DNA of 64,000 bases from Diphasiastrum complanatum. Lineage: Eukaryota > Streptophyta > Lycopodiopsida > Lycopodiales > Lycopodiaceae. How positions within the stretch are numbered: the stretch's first letter is position 1; each line of letters starts with the position of its first letter. Made by a program: the position numbers and the translations under genes. Under the pieces are notes generated by a model, which did no database searches, had not been told where the DNA came from, and was given only the letters and a program-made list of their open reading frames with translations. Positions 45,451 through 56,931 of this stretch are shown here, piece by piece. The DNA is taken from NCBI GenBank assembly GCA_029204225.1, contig CM055095.1:38742141-38806140 (forward strand). The letters run 5' to 3'.

Positions 45451-47300
45451 ATACTGCCAAAGCCAAGGCATTGAGCAACAATTCATCACTCCTTACAGTC
45501 CTCAGTCTAATGGCTTAGTTGAGAGGAAGAATCGTACTCTAGTCAAATATGCCAAATGTATGCTATCGCATGCATCATTGTCCAAGAGATTCTGGGCTGA
45601 AGCTATCTCCACTGCATCTTACGTCCAAAACAGATGTTCGACCAAGGCCCTCTCAGATTAGACACCCCACGAGGTGTGGATAGGCTCTAAGCCTTCTTTG
45701 AAGAACCTAAGAATGTTTGGGTGTGTTGCCTACGTGCAGATCCTAAAGGACACAAGGAAGAAATTAGACTTCCAAGGTCTCAAGACCATCCTGATCGGAT
45801 ATACTTTGTCTGATAACACTTACAAGCTATACGATCCTGATACCCAGCAAATCTTGTATAGCAGGGATACAGTCTTTATCGAGGATCAGTTCGTCGATCT
45901 CAAAGACAAGGATATTGCTCAAGAAGAACCTTCATCACCTGCCATTGACACGACAGTCCGAGCTTCTGGCTCAGGCGTGTCTATTGTCGACCCACTTCGA
46001 GACAACAAATCAGACAAAGATGTTGCTGCTACCCAGCAACAAGTCCCAGGACCAATTTATCAGTCGAATCAGCTTATCTCTTGATGCAGGAACCGACGAT
46101 AGTCGAACAAGCACTTAGCCAACCAGACTCTGATCTCAGGAGAGAATCCATGGATAGAGAATATTCCTCTTTGATCAAGAATCAGACATGGTCATTAGTC
46201 GAAACTCCTATTGGCTACAATATCATTGATTGCAAATGGATCTTTAAAATCAAATATAATGCCAACGAAACAATTGATCAAAGGAAGGCCAAACTGGTAG
46301 CACGAGGATTCACCCAGACCCCGAATGTCGACTACAGTGAGACTTTTAGTCCAGTCGTCAAACATTTGTCGATCCGAATGCTCCTATCTTATGCTGCAAC
46401 TACCGACCTCGAAGTACATCAACTTGATGTACAAACAGCCTATCTGAATGGAGTTATACAAGAAGATATCTACATGATCCAGCCCGAAGGATACGTTCTG
46501 AAAGGCATGAAGAAGGTATCTTCATAATGTTCTTAACAGATACAATTTGATGAATTGTAAATTAGCTCACTCGCCAATGGAACCAGGCTTGCATTTGTCA
46601 AAGGACCAATGTCCTCAGACAAAGAAAGAAGATGAGCAAATGAGAGAGTATCTGTATCGATCGATACTAGGATCTCTCATGTACGCAATGGCCTGTACAA
46701 GACCAGATATCTCTTTTGTTGTTAGCTCACTCAGCCAATACATGGCTAATCTTGGCATTATCCATTGGAAGGCTCTTATTCGAGTCATGAGGTATATTTG
46801 AGCTACCATGGACCAGTGCATCTGCTATGGAGATGTCAGCAACAACAATCTTCATCAGCTCAGTGGTTATTTTGATGCAAGCTTGGGAGAAGATGCAGAC
46901 AATCGTAAGTTCAAATCTGAATTTACATTCTTCTTCAACAAGGTCCTATTTCGTGGAATAGTCGTAAGCAAACCTCTATTGCACTTTCTTCTACTGAAGC
47001 AAAATACATTGCTACTTCTCAATCTACTAAGGAAGCGATTTGGTTGAGAAATTTGCTGTCAGACATCAATCTGTATTAGTACAGCCCTACAATTTTATTT
47101 TGTGACAACCAAAGTGCTATTGCCTTATTGGCCAACCCTAGATTTCATTCTAGGAGTAAGCACATTGAGATCAAGGTTCTCGACAGGGAGGTGAGCTTAA
47201 CATACTGCAGAACGTAGGACATGATTGCAGACATCTTCATGAAAGCACTCAGTGTTAATGCACACAACAAATTTTGTGCATTATCTGAGATCTGGATGAT
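45451..47300 (+). pseudogene. Copia-5: fragment of a second copia family
   Basis: It starts in integrase (QSQGIEQQFITPYSPQSNGL), continues with ERKNRTLVKYAKCMLSHAS, a stop after TKALSD (45659-45661), GYTLSDNTYKLYDPDTQQI, then reverse transcriptase (CKWIFKIKYNANETIDQRKA, QLDVQTAYLNG). A deletion at about 46520 removes the YVDD active site and joins to RYLHNVLN, and RNase H follows (SKHIEI near 47158). It is about 99% identical to Copia-6 over 45453-45950 and shares the same stop. The 3' end runs into family A gag at about 47300. Confidence 0.85.
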
Positions 47301-48582
47301 CGGTAGCAAGAAGGACAGTGAATCATTCAGTAGCAAGAAGGATAGTGAATCAAGCACCACACCTTCCCAGATTAGCAGCTGCACAAAAGAGATAGAACCA
47401 AAACCAGTGCTAATGAATCCAACGGGCCAACTCGTACCCGTCACTCCCTTGCAAGCAGTCCGGAGGGCACCTCGGATGGAGATACCAAAATACGACGGAT
47501 CTCCTCAAAATCTATGAGCAAGCTTGTAAAATCTACGGCAAACGGACACCTTCAGAAAAGTTGATGTTGTTCTCCATGTCCCTAGTAGCGGTGGCTCAAG
47601 ATTGGTTTTTCAATGTGTCAGAGGAAGAAAAATCCACCTGGGAAGTGGTTAAAGTGGCTCTCATCATGCGCTTTAAGCCAAGAAAGTTCCTAGAAGACCG
47701 GTTTTTCCTGCTCAGCAAGGTTAAGATGGGAAAAAGAGAAAGGTTCAGGGACTATATTGAACGGGTCAAACATCTACAATCCGAGTGCTAGGCGGTAGAA
47801 CCTATTGCACCCAAGGCTGATGACGGATCATCCACGACAAATCACACATAGATCGCCCAAGGTCAGCCAAGGGTGGTCACTACGATTCAGAGACAAATGT
47901 TGTGAGATGAACAGATGCATTAGCAACGATTGACTGCCAAGCATGTCAATACAAATCAGATCCTGAACCCAACACATCTTCACCCAAGTGTTACACCATG
48001 GATACACCCATTACATTTGGAGTGAATATGATAAACGTAACATGCCTGTCAGTGGAATCTATTGAGAATCCAATAAACGATGATTTAGTTTCTTGGCAAC
48101 ATGCTCTGACTTACAACAAGGAGACTTAGCTAACCGATGAGCAGGTCCTACAGTACATGGACCTAGATCGTTACGGAATTAAGAAAGTACCAGCTCAACC
48201 ACCGCAAAAATCTGCTATGGCAAAAGTTTCAAGGATAGATCCACCAATGGCAACTGTTTACAAGAAGAACCAGTTGAAGCAACGCTACAACCAGGTGATC
48301 CGATGGAGTGATCTATCCGAAGAAGCTATAGCTATTGTGGATGTTGATATTCACAACCACGAGGCGAATGACACACCAGTTCTAAAGAAAGACAACAAGG
48401 ATGAATCCACCGATATGACAAAAAGAGACAAAAAGAAGGTGTTGGATTCCTTGAAGTCAATCAGGATGAACGACGATACAGCGTCATCCTCCTCTCAGAT
48501 GACGAAAAAGCAAAAGATGACCAGTCGGGCTAAGATCAATATGTTGAAGGAGGATGTTGGGGGTATTCCCAACGAATTGTAA
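47301..48582 (+). pseudogene. Family A gypsy: gag capsid piece joined to C-terminal tail
   Basis: A short tandem duplication (AGCAAGAAGGA(C/T)AGTGAATCA, 47307-47360) leads into MEIPKYDGSPQNL and a gag capsid domain (VAQDWFFNVSEEEKSTWEVV, MRFKPRKFLEDRFFLLSKVK, RDYIERVKHL), with a frameshift near 47515. At about 47795 it jumps to a tail, PIAPKADDGSS through YTMDTPITFGVNMINVTCLS, then IRWSDLSEEAIAIVDVDIHN and a Lys/Asp-rich end. The tail reads into the LTR and stops at 48580-48582. The same tail is at 57600-58390 on the minus strand. The tail's function is unknown. Confidence 0.7.
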
Positions 48583-49346
48583 ATAAATAAAATCGATCAA
48601 TAAAATGTGTTGAGAGAGCATGGCATCCTGTGCGTATAAGCCCATGGCCCAACGAGCACGCAAGCTAAGTTGTAATTATAATAATAGGCTTGGGACCTTT
48701 GTAAGTAAAATAAACTTGAGGCCCAAGGTCATTTTTAAACTTAGAGATTACGTTTTAGAGTTGGGTCCAAATTGGGACTCACATGCATCTTGTGAATTTC
48801 AATGTACTTTTTGTGGACCCTTGGATCAAGTTGGTTCCAAGATGAATGGATAGGATCAATGTAAATATTATCCAATAGGATTTTGGGGCAAGGGCCTTCT
48901 CATTTTATAAAAAGACACCATTTGTACTCTATTTCCATGCTTAATAGAGAGGAGCAGACTCTATCATTTTGAGAGCTCAAGCATCTTCATTTGCTAATCA
49001 CTCTTGCTTATGCTATTGTTGTGCTTTGCTTGTTATTTCCATTTCACATGATTTTTGTTTATGCTAGTTAAGGTTTTTCCATAAGCAATGAAATTGAGCA
49101 TTTGAACCTCCATCTCATCTCTCTCTCTCTTTCTCTCTTCTCCTTCTTCTTCCTCTTCTATTCTATCTTTCTCTTCACCAACAATCATGATGAAGTTAGT
49201 TAGGGGAGTAAAGTTAGTGTGAGTAGTCTTAGGGGAGGTAGAGTTAGACAGAAAGTAGAAAACTAACTAAAAGTAGCATCTATGCATAGTTAGGTGTCTA
49301 TCGAGTGAACTAACCCTTGTTGACAGGTGGGATGGCTATTACAACA
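48555..49346 (+). repeat. Family A LTR
   Basis: It starts TGTTGGGGGTATTCCCAAC after a purine tract (GAAGGAGGA) and ends GGCTATTACAACA, with a primer site right after. It is clearly the same LTR family as G (shared start hairpin, CCAAT/TATA promoter and CTAACCCTTGTTGACAGG block) but differs in the last 15-40 bp. Internal sequence on both sides, tail to the left and leader to the right, means a single LTR is shared by two internal regions. Confidence 0.8.
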
Positions 49347-49347
49347 G

Positions 49348-49366
49348 TGGCGTCGTATTCCGGGAC
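49348..49366 (+). promoter_or_regulatory. Family A primer binding site
   Basis: TGGCGTCGTATTCCGGGAC begins one base after the LTR and resembles the TGGCGCCGTTGCCGGGGA primer sites of Athila/Tat-type gypsy elements. It differs from the tRNA-Met site of the other elements here. Confidence 0.6.
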
Positions 49367-50105
49367 AGGTTTTCACTAACTAGTGTACTTGCATTTTAGC
49401 TATTTTCTTTTTTTTAGAGTAGTTTTAGGTAGATTTTTGAGAGTTTAGAGCTAGTTTTCTATTTTTTTTGTTGTAGGACTGTTCACAGCTAGCGGAGGAG
49501 CTGTGAGAGGGTAGAGGAGGCCTTGAACAGCCTCTAAGGGCTTGAAACCCAAACCAACCAGCCAAAAACGCAAAAAACACACCAATCTGCATTTTGAAGG
49601 GAAAAAGAGCCTAAAATCTCATCAGATTTTAATATCTCCAAAACCAGTGAGAATTAACCCTTGCATGACTGGCAGCAGCTCTAGGGTACTTGTTGGCTGA
49701 TTCTGATGAATCCCCAAGATACTCGGACAGAGCAACTCAAGAGCACCTCTCACCTTAGACTAAGGAGGTCTCTGATAAGACGAGACGAACGAAGACTAAG
49801 AGCTGAGTATGAGAGCTGAGAAATACTAGTAGTTATGAGAAGCAAGAATTATGTAAGCCTCATGGTGAATCCCAAAAGATGGAATGACCATGTAGGAACT
49901 AGTATTTCTAGACAAATGTATTAAATGCAAGTAGACCTCTCTTAAAAAAAGCAGAGTGAGCCACCTTTTGATGGTGACCTCTAGTGGAGAGCATTATTCC
50001 ACTTGTGATTTGTGAAATGTAAAAATTCCACTAGGATGCCACCTAAGGAGCTCTCTTGCTTATTTACGAGACTCCCTTTTTGTGAAGAAGAGCTTTTTGT
50101 GATAT
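49367..50105 (+). other. Family A leader and unassigned DNA
   Basis: 49367-49690 is leader, matched in reverse at 56580-56900. 49690-50105 has no match that I can see in the window and no coding potential. Confidence 0.5.
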
Positions 50106-51062
50106 TGTGATGCCACGAAAATGTTAAATATTGAATATCAGCGTAAATATGGCATGATATACTCAAAAATGAAGATATGAGCTGGTTAAGTTTAAATCAT
50201 GAAGAGGCCTAAGTCATTTTCGGGAATATATCTCCTAAGTACTTGTCTTGTAATTAAGGGCAAGACCTTTAAAAGGAAAAGACATTGCCTTGGATAACGT
50301 TTACTAGGTCGTCCATACGAAATGACTAGATTCGAAAAGACATGTTAAACTAGAGTAACTATAACTCATAATCAAGTATACCTCCTATGGTATAGTTGAA
50401 CGTATTTTTAGTCTAATTGTTAACTAGACCCTTTTGCGGGAGTGACGCACCTATTGTTTTAGACGTGTGTTTGTTCGTCCCGTAGAACATATATAGATCT
50501 CACACTTCAGTCTCGATCATCGAGAGAGAAGAGTTTATGGTTATGTAAGAGATTGAAGAAGTTATTCTCTCTTATCTCTATTCTCCACACTATTGTGTGT
50601 GAGTGATCTTGAGTCTGCTAACAATCTCTAACGCATTTCATGAATTACTCTCTGATCAGACAGACGCTCTAGTGCATTACAGTCGTTTTCTATGTTTCTA
50701 TAAAGCATGCTCTAAAGAACTGTCTTAAAACCATCTTATTCATCTGTCGTGAATACTTTCTTTTTGACACTCGAATAATGACTATTTTGGTACAGTCTAG
50801 CACGATCATTGAATAAAGTTGTATGTATACACATGAGATGACAGTCCTTGTCTGAAAAATTGAGTCTTTGATCTGTTTTCCTGATTGGCATTGACATAAG
50901 TTTCTAACGTGTTCTAAAACTCTTCGTGTTCTTTAACCATTAAGTTGGGCTTTAGTTGTTGAGGACTTCTGTCTAGAAATGAATAGTTCACAAATGCGAT
51001 TAACTAGTTGTTTGCACAGTCACGAATACATCAAACAATTCTCGATAGAGTGTAGTACAAAA
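50106..51062 (+). repeat. H-family LTR inserted in the family A leader, 3'-truncated
   Basis: It starts TGTGATGCCACGAAAATG like the end of H at 14795 (reverse). It goes on through TATATAGATCTCACACTTCAG and CTGATCAGACAGACGCTC, found in reverse at 10200-10400, and stops at GTGTAGTACA, about 280 bp short of the end seen in H. Family A leader resumes at about 51063. No clear target duplication. Confidence 0.65.
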
Positions 51063-51084
51063 AAATTCTTGTAGACTAGATCAA

Positions 51085-52740
51085 TGGAAAGATCTGCACC
51101 AGACCCAGCTACTGTCAAAATCTCAAGTCAATAAGTGCAAGGAGTAGAAAGTTATCTCTCATTACGCACTTTAAACCAAGAAAGTTTCTGGAAGACCCAT
51201 TTCTCCTGCTGAGTAAAGTCAAGATGGGAAAATGAGAAAGGGTCAGGGACTATATTGAACAGGTCAAACATCTACGATCCGAGTGTAGTGCAACCCTAAC
51301 TCCCGATCATGCGATGATTATGTGGTTCCTAGCCAGACTACCACGAAGCATCAGAAGAGAACTTAAACGACGGGAGTAGTACACTACTCTGCAAGAAGCT
51401 ATGGAAGATGCCATCCGGGAAGAGGATGAGAGATCTGACAACGAATATCCATCCACCCACACTCCTACTCCCTTGTTAGCATCGTCATCATCAAACACAT
51501 CCACTCTATCCACAAAACTGTTGTCGGAGCAAATGAAAAAATTACACAAACAACAAATGGAGCAACTTACGGCGCAGTTTGACCAGAAAATGAAGGCCTT
51601 ACAAGGAGCTTTAGCAGCAACGCCACATCAACCGAAACCAACCCAGCTACAATATCCACGACGGGAGAATGTATGGTATTCAATGTGCACACAAAACCAT
51701 ATAGCGAACTAGTGTCCCGTCCTAAAGCAAAATTGGAGACTGACACATAGATTTTGCCATCTGTGTAATGCAACATCGCACGATACGACATTTTGTCCAT
51801 TTAACCCCTTGATTGTTCAATAGAAAAGAAGTCCTTATCAGACTTCTTATCCATATCATCAAGGGGCACCAAACACGGCACCGAGGTATGGCGCACCGAA
51901 TCAACAACAACGTATGGCCTTACCTGCACTACTAGGACCAACCAATCAACAAGTGGCCCATGTGAACCTGACAGCAGCGGAACCAAAGATGCAAGTACCA
52001 CCTCAACCTGAGCAGCAGCAATGGTATGGACTGGACGAACCATTTATGGATCATGCCATAAATGAATATGTTGCGGCCTATGCAGCTCAAACTCAACGAC
52101 AAGGCGGAAGAAACTACGGCTTCTATGGATGTGGCGAAGGGCACAAAATTGCAGAATGTCCCTACAAGGGACAATATTCATCCTTCTGTCGAGAATGCTG
52201 TTATGGACACTGTTTCAAGAATTGTCCATTGAGACCTAGAACCAGTGCACCTCTCAACTTCATTGTGATACAAAAACCAGCAGTTCCAACAGGGATGCCA
52301 TCAGAAAGACAATAATTCCATGCTCCTGTATTAGCCGTCACGCGAGCACAGAAGGGGAAGGAAGTGGCTCCCTCACCACCACCTTTGATCACTGACAACC
52401 AACCCTCAACTTTAGTGCCATATCCGAATGTGAGGGAAGAAAGAAGACAATACCAAAAAATACGACATTGGGTACAAAGGGCACAAGCGGAGGAAAAAGA
52501 GTAGGAAGGGGACAATCCCACGGAACCTCCAGTTGGTGGCGAACGAAAACCGCAAGCGGGCTTCTTGGATTTACTCCTCCTACTCTCCTAAATCCCAATT
52601 TTATTCTACCTCCATTCATGCTATATATTTTTCTAACGTTGTCACGAAGTCTACATTTTCTACACGCAAACTCGCACAAACGAAGAAAAGGCAAATGAAT
52701 CGCGACACTGTGTTCTTACACAGGTCATGGTGACAGGCAA
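51085..52740 (+). pseudogene. Family A gypsy gag, broken
   Basis: The ATG at 51085 starts MERSAPDPATVKISSQ, which is also found in reverse near 56170, then a stop and a jump to the capsid part (KPRKFLEDPFLLLSKVKMGK, TPDHAMIMWFLARLPRSIRR). A 103-residue frame follows with a coiled-coil stretch (KLLSEQMKKLHKQQMEQL). The nucleic-acid-binding region reads YGFYGCGEGHKIAEC, with one expected Cys replaced by Phe, and FCRECCYGHCFKNCP. A Pro-rich and Glu-rich C-terminus follows. Stops lie near 51133, 51378, 51710, 51822 and 52313. It would be the coat protein of the family A particle. Confidence 0.75.
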
Positions 52741-53612
52741 AAAGGGGACACTACCTTACTGAATGCCAAAGGTGCCCTAATAGATAAGGCACCCTATAAA
52801 TCTTATCCTAAGGCCATTTGTAAGAGTGATGCACTTTTGCGTCATCACTGACGTTCACTTCAGTACTGGCTGACGTCACACCCTTTTTACGCTCACCCAT
52901 GCAGTTGCACTAACAAATTGGACAACGATTGCAGCCACCCACGATCTCCTATAGACATCACATCCACTCTGTACTTTTGCATCTGCACACCTGTAATATT
53001 ATGTATATATATTGGATACCATCTGTGTATTCTATGATGATGAATTTTGATGAAGTAAGATAAGTCTAGAACAAGTGAAGGAGGTTTCATTCCTCATTAC
53101 AGACAGAAATAAGCTTTGTAGGGCACGCGGTTTTGTCTGCTATAGTCTTGTGCTCTACTGCATTATTGACTTGTATATTTGATATACTTAATTTGACACA
53201 GTTCATTTGTTCTCCATTTTTAGATCTATCAATATTGCTATGCTTATTCTTCATTCTGTCTGATCTTTCTTGTTGCTCTTTCTGGAAATAGACATTAGTC
53301 TTGTCTTTTGCAAATAATTCGGGACTAATTATCAGTCGAGCACAATTTAGCTCTTCGTAAATCATTCACGACAGATAATTTGTTTTGCAATTTGCGACAA
53401 ATTATTCATCTAGCGCTTCATCCATTTAAATGTTTGGCTATGTAATCTATAATAACTGTGATTTCTATCACTAAAGTTCTGTTCATTCTGATAGGCGTAG
53501 TCATGCTTAGGGAGAGAGTCATTTAACTCATTCCGTTGTGCACGAACATTTTTTGTTCGAGTTTGTTTCTCGTTCGTGTTCATCATTTATTCTTCCTCCC
53601 TCTCTCCCAACA
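52741..53612 (+). other. Mixed non-coding DNA with the end of a Copia-6 5' LTR
   Basis: The right end CTCTCTCCCAACA abuts a tRNA-Met primer site, so at least the last part of this stretch is a copia 5' LTR. No start TGTTGGGAGAG is found upstream, so the LTR is truncated and its left limit is unknown. No coding sequence seen. Confidence 0.5.
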
Positions 53613-53624
53613 TGGTATCAGAGC
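53613..53624 (+). promoter_or_regulatory. Copia-6 primer binding site
   Basis: TGGTATCAGAGC following ACA marks the border between LTR and internal region. Confidence 0.8.
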
Positions 53625-53768
53625 AATCTTTGTAGCTTGATTAGCTCCCACAGTACAAGACTCTACTAGCCGATAGAGTAATTGTTTTCTTGTTTCTGTA
53701 TTTTTCAGTATCATATTTTCATTCTTAAGTCACAGATAGTTTCCTATCACTTAGACTAATTCTTCCAC

Positions 53769-55948
53769 ATGGATTCCCAAGGGAAAGCCAGTCCTCTCAT
53801 GGACAAGCTTGATGGAGCCAATTACCATCTGTGAAAATTAAAGACGAAGACTGTACTAATGGCAAAAGAATTGTATGACATTGTTACAGGTGCAAAAGAG
53901 AAACCCAAAGAGGATGACGTGGCAGTCACCAGATGGAAGCTGAAGGATGGAAAAGCTTTTGCGCTAATCATCCTCAACATCACGGATACACAGATCGGCC
54001 ATGTATCCGAGGCTCAGACATCGAAAGAAGTCTAGAACATCTTGAGAATGTTGTACGAAGTGCATAATGTAGCATCTAAGCTACATCTCAGGAAGAAATT
54101 CTACTCCCTCAAGATGACGAATGGTGATTGTAGAATCACATTAATCAATTCAAGAACTTACTAAGACAAAGGGCCGTTGTTGGCTGTACAACGAATGTCT
54201 AGACAATCTATTGTTCTTGATCTCGACTATCCTCGCAAAATAGTTGCGATACCTGTCTGTCAAGACTGTCTAGTTGGAAAACAGACTAGGAAGCCATTTA
54301 AGCCTTTATTGATGAATTCTTGAGAAGAACGATGGTGTACTTCATAAAGAAGAAATCAGAAGCCTTTAACTGCTTCAGAATCTTCAAGGAGCGTGCATAA
54401 AAGGAGACTAAAAGGATGATCAAGGTCCTAAGGTCAGATAACGGTGGAGAATATATCTTTGTCAAGTTCAAGGAGTACTGCCAAAGTCAAGGCATTGAGC
54501 AGCAATTCATCACTCCTTACAGTCCTCAGTCTAATGGCTTAGTTGAGAGGAAGAATCGTACTCTAGTCGAATATGCCAAATGTATGCTATCGCATGCATC
54601 ATTGTCCAAGAGATTCTGGGCTGAAGCTATCTCCACTGCATCTTACGTCCAAAACAGATGTTCGACCAAGGCCCTCTCAGATTAGACACCCCACGAGGTG
54701 TGGATAGGCTCGAAGCCTTCTTTGAAGAACCTAAGAATGTTTGGGTGTGTTGCCTACGTGCAGATCCTAAAGGACACAAGGAAGAAATTAGACTTCCAAG
54801 GTCTCAAGACCATCCTGATCGGATATACTTTGTCTGATAACACTTACAAGCTATACGATCCTGATACCCAGCAAATCTTGTATAGCAGGGATACAGTCTT
54901 TATCGAGGATCAGTTCGTCGATCTCAAAGACAAGGATATTGCTCAAGAAGAACCTTCATCACCTGCCATTGACACGACAGCCTGAGCTTCTAGCTTAGGA
55001 ATGAATATGGTCAAGGATTCAAAACAGATGCTGTTCTCAAAATTCGACATGACTGATCTGGGCGAAGTTCACTTCTATCTTAGAATTCAAATCCACAGAG
55101 ACAAAGCAAATCGACTAATTTACATCACTCAACAAAGGTATCTTCATAATGTTCTTAACAAATACAATTTTATGAATTGTAAATTAGCTCACTCACCAAT
55201 GGAACTAGGCCTGCATTTGTCAAAGGACCAATGTCCTCAGACAAAGCAAGAAGAGGAGCAGATGAGAGAATACCCATATCGATCGATACTCGGATCTCTC
55301 ATGTATGCAATGGTCTATACAATACCAGATATCTCTTTTCTTGTTAGCTCACTCAGCCAATACATGGCTAATCTTGGCATTACCCATTGGAAGGCTCTTA
55401 TTTGAGTCATGAGGTATATTCAAGGTACCATGGACCAGTGCATCTGCTATGGAGATGTCAACAACAACAATCTTCATCAGCTCAGTGGCTATTCTGATGC
55501 AAGCTTGGGAGGAGATACAGACAATCGTAAGTCCACATCTGAATTTACATTCTTCTTCAATGGTGGTCCTATTTCGTGAAACAGTCATAAGAGAACCTCT
55601 ATCGCACTTTCTTCTACTGAAGCAGAATACATTGCTGCTTCTCAATCTACTAAGGATGCGTTTTGGTTGAGAAATTTGCTATCAGATATCAATTGGTATT
55701 AGTACAGCCCTACAATCTTGTTTTGTGACAACCAAAGTGCTATTGCCTTATCGGCCAATCCTATATTTCATTCTAGGAGTAAGCACATTGAGATCAAATA
55801 TCACTACATCAGGGACAAGGTTCTCGACAGGGAGGTGAGCTTAACGTACTGCAGAACGTAGGACATAGTTGCAGACATCTTCACGAAAGCACTCAATGTT
55901 AATGCACATTATCTGAGATTTGGATGTTATCCTTCATGCTATTGATCG
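53769..55948 (+). pseudogene. Copia-6: deleted copia gag-pol
   Basis: The ATG at 53769 starts MDSQGKASPLMDKLDGANYH, then a stop. Gag continues to about 54150 and most of gag and protease is deleted. Integrase resumes with KVLRSDNGGEYIF, SPQSNGLVERKNRTL and the same TKALSD stop as Copia-5 (54683-54685). The first half of the reverse transcriptase, including YVDD, is missing; the rest begins at FDMTDLGEVHFYL. RNase H has YSDASLGGDTDNRKS, STEAEYIA and FCDNQSAIAL, and the end reads VNAHYLRFGC. No 3' LTR follows. Copia-5 retains the RT part that this copy lacks, and the reverse. Confidence 0.88.
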
Positions 55949-56931
55949 TCCCGATCTCAGATTCATTTGATGGTGGGTTCCAAAGTAGTTGGATCTTGCT
56001 TGTACAGTGGGATGCAATCTGAATTTTAAGAATCTGATCAATCTGATCAGTCGAAAGTGAAATTTAGGCCTTGTATGATCATTTTTCCTTGATAACTTTT
56101 TACTCCTTGCACTGATTGATCTGAGATTTTGACAGTAGCTAGATTTGGTGCAGATCTTTCCACTGATCTAGTCTGCAAGGGTTCTCTTGTGTGAGGGTTG
56201 GTTGTGCGAGGTTTCTTTAGCTATTTTTAAAGATAAACACTTAAACCCAATTTTCTGCTCACTAGAATCAAACTAATTCTCGTAGGCTTTGGAACTTCAA
56301 AATCTTCTGCAAGAGTTCTTGCCCACTGGAATTGAAAATTTTGGTGTCTGAGAGGGTTCTCTGATACTGTCCCATCTTTTTTCACTGGGAACTCTCGCAC
56401 AGGCACTTAGACATCAAACTAACTCTTGCAAGTTTCTCTGCGTCCTGGTCTCACTAAGATGGAACTTCAAAGGGGTCTACAAGAGTTCTTTTGAAGATTT
56501 GAATTTTTTTGGATTTTTTCAAGGGTTTTTTGAATTTTTTATGATTTTTCTCTGATTTTTGCAATCTTCTTGGAACTAACTATGCAGGTCTGGGGACAAT
56601 ACCTTGGAGCTGCTGCCAGTTATGCAAGGGTTAATTCCCACTAGTTTTGGAGATATTAAAATATGGTCAGATTTTAGGCTCTTTTTGCCTCCAAAATACA
56701 GATTGTTGTTTTTTTTGGATTTTTGGCTGGTTGGTTTGGGTTTCAAGCCCTTAGAGGCTGTTCAGGGCCTCCTCTACCATCTCACACGTCCTCCGCTAGC
56801 TGTGAATAGTCCAACCACAAGAAAAATAGAAAATTAAGTCTAAACTCCCAAAAATCTACCTAAAACTACTCTAAAAAGCAAGAAAATAGCTAAAATGCAA
56901 GTACACTAGTTAGAGGAAACCTATCCTACTT
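55949..56931 (-). other. Family A gag start and leader, minus strand
   Basis: On the minus strand MERSAPNLATVKISDQSVQG begins near 56170, as in the plus-strand copy at 51085. 56190-56580 is leader with a repeated GGAACTTCAAA...CAAGAGTTCTT block (near 56290 and 56462). 56580-56931 matches 49367-49690 in reverse. The primer site is deleted. Confidence 0.55.

Larger units (their letters stand above)
47795..49690 (+). repeat. Left arm of a large interrupted inverted repeat
   Basis: Tail, LTR and leader of family A here match, in reverse, 56580-58400. The arms are about 1.9 kb with a 6.9-kb spacer. The right arm has a deletion of about 110 bp covering the LTR end and primer site. Confidence 0.75.

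Noticed and set aside
52468-52733. Two overlapping frames of 66-76 codons
   Set aside because: They are shadow frames of the decayed family A gag C-terminus.
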